From an uncultured Verrucomicrobia subdivision 3 bacterium (GTDB lineage: Bacteria; Verrucomicrobiota; Verrucomicrobiia; Limisphaerales; UBA11358), in contig CAINLR010000106.1 of NCBI GenBank assembly GCA_903850425.1, positions 171,585 through 235,584 of the forward strand: DNA of 64,000 bases. Direction: 5' to 3'. The stretch's first letter is position 1. Every line of letters begins with the position of its first letter. The notes beneath the pieces are model-generated. The model searched no databases. It was not told the origin of the DNA and saw only the letters and a program-made list of their open reading frames with translations. A program made the position numbers and the translations under genes. Of this stretch, positions 56,784 through 64,000 are shown in pieces.

Positions 56784-57196
56784 GGATGAAGCTTGAATGA
56801 TGAATGATGAAAAGGAGAATTTGCGGGAGCGGACAAAAATGTTCGCGCGCCGGATTGTTCGACTTTACTGCGCGTTGCCGAAAAGCGACGCGGCGGCGCA
56901 GATCCTTGGCAAGCAAGCGCTGCGTTCCGGCACTTCGATTGGCGCAAATTACCGCGAAGCTTACCGCGCCAGATCGAAGGCGGAATTCATTTCCAAGATT
57001 GGAGACTGCCTGAAAGAAGCCGACGAAACACTTTACTGGCAGGAATTGCTGCTGGACGAAAATTTCGTTTCCGCGCGAAAGTTGGAGCCGTTGATGAAGG
57101 AAAACGATGAACTGCTCGCCATTCTGACCACGATCTCCAAACGCGCCAAAGGCCTCGAATGAGCGCTTCGTCTTTCATCCTTCATCTTCCATCCTT
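56784..57196. mobile_element. S23-like cassette between inverted heptad repeats, locus C
   Basis: The left arm (56784-56811) reads GGATGAA, GCTTGAA, TGATGAA, TGATGAA. The right arm (57169-57196) reads CGTCTTT, CATCCTT, CATCTTC, CATCCTT, the imperfect reverse complement. Between them is one S23-like gene. The unit splits an ABC ATPase gene from its permease gene. Calling it mobile is an inference: no transposase or target duplication is visible. Confidence 0.45.
56797..57162 (+). CDS. Four-helix-bundle (S23/IVP-like) protein
   Basis: A 121-residue protein of the four-helix-bundle family also found in intervening sequences of 23S rRNA genes. Conserved features are MFARRIVRLYCALPK, QALRSGTSIGANYREA and EFISKIGDCLKEADETLYWQ. 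Function is unknown; relatives bind nucleic acids or act as accessory proteins of diversity-generating retroelements (Avd). Its first codons, MMNDE, are encoded by the left heptad arm. It has no obvious link to the MacAB exporter that it interrupts. Confidence 0.88.
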   Translation: MMNDEKENLRERTKMFARRIVRLYCALPKSDAAAQILGKQALRSGTSIGANYREAYRARSKAEFISKIGDCLKEADETLYWQELLLDENFVSARKLEPLMKENDELLAILTTISKRAKGLE

Positions 57197-57205
57197 CGCC
57201 AAAGC

Positions 57206-58414
<1,209 letters not shown>

Positions 58415-58500
58415 TTTCCGCCGGTGATGACGCGCGGCGGTTCATTTTTTTCTGGAGAGTTTGAGACTCCTCATATCGTCTCCTACACTTTTTGCTGGCC

Positions 58501-59511
58501 ATGACCACGGAAATTTTATCAACGCACACGCCGGAGCGGTTTCGCCAGGCCGTCAGCAGCGCGGCGGAATTGTTGCGCGCGGGCGAAGTCGTGGCGCTGC
58601 CAACTGAAACGGTTTACGGCCTTGCCGCGAACGCGCTGGACCCAAAAGCCGTGGCGAAAATTTTCCAGGTCAAAGGCCGGCCGGCGCACAATCCGATCAT
58701 CGTCCATATCGCGAGCAACGCAATGGCGAGAAACTGCGTCCGCCGCTGGCCGCCGCTGGCGGAGCAATTTGCCAGATCATTCTGGCCCGGCCCGCTGACG
58801 CTGGTGTTGCCGCGCGCGGCCATCATTCCTGAGATCGTGACGGCGGGCGGCGCGACGGTGGGCCTGCGCTGGCCGAGCCACCCGTTCATGCAAGCGGTGA
58901 TTCGCGAATGCGGTTTTCCGCTGGCCGCGCCGAGCGCCAATTTGTCCAACCAGATTTCGCCGACGAACGCGGCGCACGTCCGCGCCCAGCTTGCGGGAAA
59001 AATTCCATTGATCGTGGACGGCGGCCAGTCGCAGGTGGGAATCGAGTCAACCGTTTTGGATTTGACGGTCTCGCCGCCGAGGATTTTGCGGCCGGGGATG
59101 ATTCACGCGGAGTCGCTGGCCGCCATTGGCGGCGAGGTGACGCGCGACGGGTGGCAGGCGACCGGTTCGGAAGCGCGCCGCAGTCCGGGGATGTTGCAAA
59201 AGCACTATTCCCCAAAAGCAAAATTACTGGTGCTCCAATGGAATGATGACGCGGAGCTGCAAGCCCAACTTGTCGCTCGGCACTTGTCACTCGCCACCTG
59301 CCACGTCATTGCGCACACGAAAATTCCCGCTGGTTTTGAGGCGACGAACGTGAGCGTGATTCCGCACGATGCGGAGGCGTTTGCGCGGGCGCTCTATGCG
59401 GAACTGCATCGCTGCGATGCGGCGGGTGCCAAATTAATTGTGGTGGAAGCCCTGCCGGCGACACCGGAATGGTCGGGGATCGCGGACCGGTTGCGGCGCG
59501 CAGCGGCTTGA
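58501..59511 (+). CDS. Threonylcarbamoyl-AMP synthase (Sua5/YwlC type)
   Basis: A 336-residue enzyme that makes threonylcarbamoyl-AMP for the t6A37 modification of tRNA. The YrdC domain has VALPTETVYGLAANAL and KIFQVKGRPAHNPIIVH, followed by GLRWPSHPF and PLAAPSANLSNQISPTNA. The extra C-terminal Sua5 domain (about 220-336) distinguishes it from the short TsaC form. The frame opens at a TTG at 58492, but the ATG at 58501 fits better. Confidence 0.93.
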   Translation: MTTEILSTHTPERFRQAVSSAAELLRAGEVVALPTETVYGLAANALDPKAVAKIFQVKGRPAHNPIIVHIASNAMARNCVRRWPPLAEQFARSFWPGPLTLVLPRAAIIPEIVTAGGATVGLRWPSHPFMQAVIRECGFPLAAPSANLSNQISPTNAAHVRAQLAGKIPLIVDGGQSQVGIESTVLDLTVSPPRILRPGMIHAESLAAIGGEVTRDGWQATGSEARRSPGMLQKHYSPKAKLLVLQWNDDAELQAQLVARHLSLATCHVIAHTKIPAGFEATNVSVIPHDAEAFARALYAELHRCDAAGAKLIVVEALPATPEWSGIADRLRRAAA

Positions 59512-59662
59512 AGTGATGCCGAACACCGCAGCGATTTGGCCTGAGAAATAGCGGCCGGCCAGCGAAGGGGGCAGCTTGCGGCCCGAAACAAGCGCCTGCC
59601 TGGCAATGCCGTTGAAATTATGCCGGCCCCTGAACCACGACGGGGCTTTTTCCGCCGGGCTT

Positions 59663-60358
59663 TCAAACCGCCAGCTTGTAGCCGACACCGTGAATGGTCA
59701 GCAGATGTTTCGGCTCGTGGTCGCCGAGTTTTTTGCGGAGCTGCACGATGACTTGGTCCAGCGTGCGCGTGGTGCCGTAATAATTGTAGCCCCAGACTTC
59801 GTTCAGCAATTTGTCACGCGACAACACCTCGCCAACGTGCGCTTGGAAAACTAGCAGCAGCTTCAGTTCTTTGGCAGTGAGTTCTTCCGTTACCTTGCCG
59901 CGCTGCAATTGAAACGTCTTCGGATCAATGGTCGCCGGACCAATTTGGAACGGCTGCTCATCTGCTGCTGGATTGGGATTGGCATTTCCGCCGCCGCTCC
60001 GGCGCAGCAACGCCTGGATGCGGGCCAGCAATTCCCGCACGCCAAACGGCTTCGTCACATAATCGTCCGCGCCCAGATCGAGGCCGATGACCTTATCAAT
60101 CTCCTGGCCCTTGGCCGTGAGCATGAGAATGGGGGTGGGAATTTTCTTCGCGCGAAGCTGCTTGCAGAGGTCGTAACCGCTCACGCCCGGCAGCATCACA
60201 TCCAACACGATGAGCGCCGGCTGAAACTTGGTGAATGTGTCGAGCGCGGCATCACCGCGGTTGCACGACGCGGTTTCGTAGCCCTCGCTTTTCAAAAGCT
60301 CTTCCAGGCCCAGCAGAATGTGCGGGTCGTCCTCGACGATTAAGATTTTGGTTTTCAT
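59663..60358 (-). CDS. OmpR-family response regulator
   Basis: About 231 residues from the ATG at 60358. The receiver has Glu9-Asp10-Asp11, phospho-acceptor Asp53 in VLDVMLPG and Lys in VTKPFGVREL. The winged-helix output (about 140-231) shows LTAKELKLLLVFQAHVGEVL and VDQVIVQLRKKLGD-like TLDQVIVQLRKKLGD with IHGVGYKLAV at the end. It is transcribed after the kinase upstream, which is its likely partner, with a decamer repeat between the two. Confidence 0.93.
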   Translation of the reverse strand: MKTKILIVEDDPHILLGLEELLKSEGYETASCNRGDAALDTFTKFQPALIVLDVMLPGVSGYDLCKQLRAKKIPTPILMLTAKGQEIDKVIGLDLGADDYVTKPFGVRELLARIQALLRRSGGGNANPNPAADEQPFQIGPATIDPKTFQLQRGKVTEELTAKELKLLLVFQAHVGEVLSRDKLLNEVWGYNYYGTTRTLDQVIVQLRKKLGDHEPKHLLTIHGVGYKLAV

Positions 60359-60364
60359 GTTTTC

Positions 60365-60445
60365 AACCACGGGTGGACACGGGGAAAAATCCATCGCTGC
60401 GATACGTTTCTGAATCCGTGTTTATCCGTGTTTATCCGTGGTTAA
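60365..60445. repeat. Inverted decamer-periodic repeat between kinase and regulator, locus E
   Basis: The right arm (60414-60443) is ATCCGTGTTT, ATCCGTGTTT, ATCCGTGGTT. The left arm (about 60365-60384) read on the other strand is CCCCGTGTCC, ACCCGTGGTT. The stop codon of the kinase lies inside the right arm, so its last residues TDKHG are encoded by the repeat. Confidence 0.75.
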
Positions 60446-62479
60446 TATTGGCAAACGTAAACAGAAACAACTGCCGCCGCCTTCGCGCGGTTCATAGACC
60501 ACGTCGCCGCCATGCGCCCGGGCGATCTGCCGGGCAATCGTCAGCCCCAGACCCGAACCCTGGATGCCGCTGCTCAAGGAATCATGCGCGCGATAAAATT
60601 TCTCGAACACCTTTTCCTCGCAGCCGCGCGGCACGCCGGAGCCGCGATCCAGCACCCCGATTTCGGCATAGGGCAGCGGCGATTGCTTTTGCGCCAACTG
60701 CAAGGTGATTTCACGACGCGCCTTTTCTCCCACGCCTCCCCCGGTGGGGGAGAGGGTGGGAACGCCGCCGTTGGAATATTTTTCCGCATTCGACAAAAGA
60801 TTCACGATGATTTGCGACAGCGCATCCGTGTCGCCGCGCACGGCGATTGCCGTGGCGGGGAATTCGCATTCGAACTTGAAACCGATCGTCTCCAGATGCG
60901 GACGAAATGTTTCGGCGGTGGCGCGCACCACTTCCGTCAAATCGCACGGCTGGAAGTTGTATTTCTTTTCGCCGCTTTCCATGCGCGAAAAATCGAGGAC
61001 ATTATTAATGAGCCGCGTCAGCCGCGCCGCTTCCGCCGAGATGATGTTTAGATAAGAACGCTGCTTCGTTTCATCCGTGACGCGGCCGTCGGCGAGCAGC
61101 TCGGAAAACATGCGGATCGAGGTGAGCGGCGTCTTCAATTCGTGCGAGACGTTGCTGACGAAATCGGTTTTCTGCCGCGCCAGTTTCAGTTCGGAACTGA
61201 GGTTGCTCACGATCAGCCAGCTCCCGATGCCGATGGCCAGCACGAGCACCGCGATGAACAACCCGAGCGTGAGCCGAGCGGTGTGCGCGGCCTGCGTGAG
61301 CTGCGCCGGATTGATGAGATAAGCGGCGACTTCCCAATGCGGCAGCGCATCGCCGAGCTCCGTGGCGACGAGCGGATGCTTCCAGTTGGCTTGAAATTTT
61401 GCCTGCGAAACCACGACGGGCTTGGCGCTGTCATCGAGGAGCGCGACGCAAATTTCGCGGCGCAATTCCGGGTCGGCCTGCACCAGAGCGCGCAAACCTT
61501 CGACAACGCGCGCCAAGTTTAGCTGCGCGCCGAAAATCAGGTCCGGGTCGCGCTGGAGCCGATGCCAGAACATCAGCTTGAGTTTGTTCTGGAGAAACCG
61601 CGCGAGCATGCCGTCGGTGCCGTTGCCAATGAGCTGGCTAAATTCCCCTTCGGCAGGAATCACGCGCGACAGGTTTTTCAGCTCCTCGTCCGCCGTGTCC
61701 TTGGGCGTCTGGTAGGCCTCGATCTGCGGCGTGACCTTCCGCGCCTGGGCCTTGTAATTATTGTAGCTTTGCGACTGCGGCTCGCTGGCGGCACCAGCCG
61801 CGAGCGGCGTGGCGGATTGGGGCAACTGATTCTGGCTCCTGGTTTCACTCCTCTGCTTGGCGACGCTGGCAAAGTCCATTTGCTGCTTCGCCGGCGCATT
61901 GGCGCTGTTCGCCAAGGAGAGGGACTGCGACTGCGGGCTGCCCTGCCCGCCCTGCCCACCCTGGCCGCCGCCAAGGCCGTTGAAGCCGAACCCGCGCCGT
62001 CCATTGTTCGCGGAACTGCTGCTGAATTTGTCGGTTGGATTATTGGCGCCGAGATTGACGTTCCCATAAACCTCGGCGGGTTCGCGGTTGCCCAGAAAGC
62101 CGCCGTTATCTTCGTAGAATGTTTTTGCCTCGCCGCGCGTGTTGGCGGATGGCGAAAGAATCTGTCCCGCCCGCGTGACGCAGAAACCCACTTCGGCCAA
62201 CGGCCAGCGCTGGCGGATGGTGCTGTCGAATTGATTCGCCACCGTGCGGGCGTCCTTATCAGCAACCAGCGTTTCGACTTGCGAACTGAAATCCTGCTGC
62301 TGTTGCGAGAGATAATCCGCGATGTCTTGCGCCAGCGCATCCGTGACGCGCTGGCACAGGAGCGACTGCTGACGCTCAAGCAGGAACTGTTGGTCGCGCA
62401 GCGAACGCACGGCCAGCCACGCGAGCACGAGGCTCGGCAGCAGGACGGCGATGACAAAAACCAGCGCGACTTTTTTCAT
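60422..62479 (-). CDS. Membrane sensor histidine kinase
   Basis: A 685-residue kinase. An N-terminal helix (about 1-20) and a second (about 400-425, FIAVLVLAIGIGSWLIV) enclose a long extracytoplasmic sensor with a glycine/glutamine-rich insert GLGGGQGGQGGQGSPQ near residues 168-185. The HisKA H-box is VSHELKTPLTSIR, with His446, and the HATPase region ends with SGVPRG, GSGLGLTIARQIA and GSCFCLRLP. Membrane kinases like this pair with OmpR-type regulators, encoded next. The signal is unknown. Confidence 0.92.
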   Translation of the reverse strand: MKKVALVFVIAVLLPSLVLAWLAVRSLRDQQFLLERQQSLLCQRVTDALAQDIADYLSQQQQDFSSQVETLVADKDARTVANQFDSTIRQRWPLAEVGFCVTRAGQILSPSANTRGEAKTFYEDNGGFLGNREPAEVYGNVNLGANNPTDKFSSSSANNGRRGFGFNGLGGGQGGQGGQGSPQSQSLSLANSANAPAKQQMDFASVAKQRSETRSQNQLPQSATPLAAGAASEPQSQSYNNYKAQARKVTPQIEAYQTPKDTADEELKNLSRVIPAEGEFSQLIGNGTDGMLARFLQNKLKLMFWHRLQRDPDLIFGAQLNLARVVEGLRALVQADPELRREICVALLDDSAKPVVVSQAKFQANWKHPLVATELGDALPHWEVAAYLINPAQLTQAAHTARLTLGLFIAVLVLAIGIGSWLIVSNLSSELKLARQKTDFVSNVSHELKTPLTSIRMFSELLADGRVTDETKQRSYLNIISAEAARLTRLINNVLDFSRMESGEKKYNFQPCDLTEVVRATAETFRPHLETIGFKFECEFPATAIAVRGDTDALSQIIVNLLSNAEKYSNGGVPTLSPTGGGVGEKARREITLQLAQKQSPLPYAEIGVLDRGSGVPRGCEEKVFEKFYRAHDSLSSGIQGSGLGLTIARQIARAHGGDVVYEPREGGGSCFCLRLPILTTDKHG

Positions 62480-62524
62480 GGGCTTCCGTGACGCAATATC
62501 CCAAGTCCACCTTCATAACCAAGC

Positions 62525-63835
62525 TCATTTTGAATTGCGGCCGTTATAGCCTTGCGACTGCATCGTCTTGCGGGTGGCCGAATCATAGCCTCCATTTTCC
62601 AACTGGTTGGTAAACACCCGGAGGTAATTCAATTCGCTCCGCATCTGGCCCTGCGAGCGGGCGGGCGCATTGGCGTAAGCCCGGCTGAGCGCGCCGCCTT
62701 GGCCGGCCAGAATCGTGGCGGCCTGTTTGTAATTGCCCGCGTCCGCCTGAGCGATCGCTGCTTCCTTGGCCACGGCGGTCAACATGATTTCCTTGTCCGC
62801 GACCACGGCGCCATTCACCGAGCGGTCGGACTCCGATTGGTCCCGCGTGAACCTGATTTTCAGGATGTCAGCGGCGGTCTGCACCGTGCCGCCATTGAGT
62901 TCGTCCGTGTAATGGACGCGGACGCGCGCGACTTCCGGCTGATTGCCATTCACCTCGCAGCGCAGAAACAGATAACGATTCTGGCCCAGTGTGAACTGGC
63001 TCAAATTGACCGACGCTTTTTGATCCTGGAATTTTTCCGAGCGACCAATGAAACCCAGCGGGCGCACGCCGTCGGGACAGGTGATCTCAATTTTGATTTC
63101 GCGCGCCGCCACCGTGAGCAACTCGCCGAGTTCCTTGGCGAAAATTTCCGGCAATTTCTCCGTATCCTTGACGTAATAATAATTCGCGTCGCTCGCCTCG
63201 GCCAGGCCCGCCATCAGATCCTCATTGTAATCGTCGCCCACGCCGATGGTGGTGACGGAAATGCCGCGCTCGGACAAATCGCTGCCGCACCGCCGCAGCT
63301 CATGCGGCGAACTGGGGCCGACATTCGCGAGACCGTCGGAGAGCAGGATCACGCGGTTGATGCGCTTGCTGGAAAAATATTCCCGGATCTGGTCCGCGCC
63401 CATTTTTACGCCGGCATACAACGCCGTGCTGCCGTTAGCGGTGATGCTTTCAATCCTTTCTTTCAGAGCGGATTTGTTTTCCACCCGCTGCGCCGGCACT
63501 AGCACGTCCGCATGGTCGCTGAAAATGACCATCGAAAAGAAGTCGTTGGGAGCCAGTTGATCCACCAATTGCGTCGCCGCCTGCTTGGCTTTTTCAAGTT
63601 TCGCGCCGGTCATCGAGCCGGACTTGTCCAGCACGACCGCGAGATTGAGCGGCGTGCGCTTGGTCTTGCGCTGGTTGGCAATGGCGGAGAGGTCAATCTT
63701 GACGACGACCTCCTGCGGCGAGTCTTTCAGGACCACATCGCGATCCGGCACGAGTTTGAGCTGCAGGGTTTCTCCGGCAAACGAAGGGGCGATGCAAGCC
63801 GTTGCCAGACCAAGGGTGAGCAGTATTTTTTTCAT
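62525..63835 (-). CDS. Exported VWA-domain protein
   Basis: About 436 residues from the ATG at 63835. A signal peptide MKKILLTLGLATACIAPSFA is clear. The VWA domain has the metal site VVLDKSGSM with NGSTALYAG and VILLSDGLANVG. Downstream LADKEIMLTAVAKEAAIAQA-type helical sequence is seen, here VADKEIMLTAVAKEA. The frame extends to 63892, but that part lacks a signal peptide. Upstream of the kinase gene on the same strand, it may be part of the same regulon. It is a smaller cousin of the mosaic VWA protein at 14027. Confidence 0.9.
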   Translation of the reverse strand: MKKILLTLGLATACIAPSFAGETLQLKLVPDRDVVLKDSPQEVVVKIDLSAIANQRKTKRTPLNLAVVLDKSGSMTGAKLEKAKQAATQLVDQLAPNDFFSMVIFSDHADVLVPAQRVENKSALKERIESITANGSTALYAGVKMGADQIREYFSSKRINRVILLSDGLANVGPSSPHELRRCGSDLSERGISVTTIGVGDDYNEDLMAGLAEASDANYYYVKDTEKLPEIFAKELGELLTVAAREIKIEITCPDGVRPLGFIGRSEKFQDQKASVNLSQFTLGQNRYLFLRCEVNGNQPEVARVRVHYTDELNGGTVQTAADILKIRFTRDQSESDRSVNGAVVADKEIMLTAVAKEAAIAQADAGNYKQAATILAGQGGALSRAYANAPARSQGQMRSELNYLRVFTNQLENGGYDSATRKTMQSQGYNGRNSK

Positions 63836-63888
63836 GCCCCCACTCTGCAAGAATGGTCGGACTAGTGTAGTGTTCTGTAAATGAGGGG

Positions 63889-64000
63889 TCATAACGGTGA
63901 TGTGGCGACTTGGGCCGCCCGGGCTTTGGAAATCTTGGCCAGAATTTCCTCACCCTTCTTGCGCCAGACGTATCGCTTGGGCGCCAGATTTCGCTCCGCC
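63889..64000 (-). CDS. Partial CDS, possible IS630-like transposase C-terminus
   Basis: A minus-strand frame enters from the right edge and stops at 63889-63891. It encodes about 37 residues including LAPKRYVWRKKGEEILAKI followed by a basic tail. This resembles the end of IS630-type transposases, but the catalytic DDE part is outside the window. The low-GC junction region at 63865-63890 could be an element end. The family call is tentative. Confidence 0.4.
   Translation of the reverse strand, partial: AERNLAPKRYVWRKKGEEILAKISKARAAQVATSPL

Overview
The window looks like a chromosomal segment of a GC-rich Gram-negative bacterium, most likely a member of the Verrucomicrobiota (Pedosphaera/Limisphaerales-like). 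This is inferred from the mix of exosortase/EpsI, very large YfbK-type VWA proteins, a pseudopilin-like helix used in a non-pilin protein, many GT4 glycosyltransferases and a MacAB pump. No rRNA, tRNA or species marker is visible, so the placement is not proven.

Layout. (1) 1-4669: two-component block. It holds the tail of a histidine kinase, then a PAS-PAS kinase, a lone receiver, a receiver-kinase hybrid and a LuxR-type regulator, overlapping or tightly spaced. The end of the first kinase is a near-copy of the end of the hybrid kinase. (2) 4977-9857: chemoreceptor, CheW, second chemoreceptor, HDOD protein; no CheA is present. (3) 9958-11706: ammonium transporter and P-II protein. (4) 11862-12890: a DUF4019-type lipoprotein and a small membrane protein. 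(5) 13345-24866: an ECF sigma factor, then a 1392-residue mosaic VWA protein and a 2128-residue exported membrane protein; this looks like one unusual envelope system. (6) 24874-32492: two dprA copies, one lacking its N-terminus, bracketing a compact redox island (CMD protein, NAD(P)-binding protein, aldo/keto reductase, SDR, zinc alcohol dehydrogenase, AraC regulator). (7) 32593-54516: PQQ-type propeller, then a large exopolysaccharide locus with GT4/GT2/WecG/GT39-type transferases, acyltransferases, methyltransferase, Wzx flippase, APS kinase, sulfotransferase, exosortase, EpsI and the initiating sugar transferase; nadE is embedded in it. (8) 54748-58414: MacA/MacB-type export system split by a small four-helix-bundle (S23/IVP) gene between heptad repeats. 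(9) 58501-64000: threonylcarbamoyl-AMP synthase, an OmpR-type regulator with its kinase, a secreted VWA protein, and at the right edge a possible transposase tail.

How the parts may work together. The polysaccharide locus is coherent: the polyprenyl-phosphate sugar transferase starts a lipid-linked unit, cytoplasmic transferases extend it, acyl- and methyltransferases decorate it, and the flippase exports it. APS kinase plus sulfotransferase suggest the product or a related glycan is sulfated. The exosortase and EpsI suggest a sorted surface protein is tied to this matrix. The sigma/VWA/giant protein set may be a separate envelope-sensing or surface-assembly module.

The most unexpected structure is a class of 7-bp-periodic repeats arranged as inverted arms at three loci (13915-14010, about 48753-48892, 56784-57196), with a single arm inside nadE. 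Each locus has its own heptad sequence, the arms match within a locus, and in two cases start codons lie inside the arms. A 10-bp-periodic analogue lies at 60365-60445 between a kinase and its regulator.
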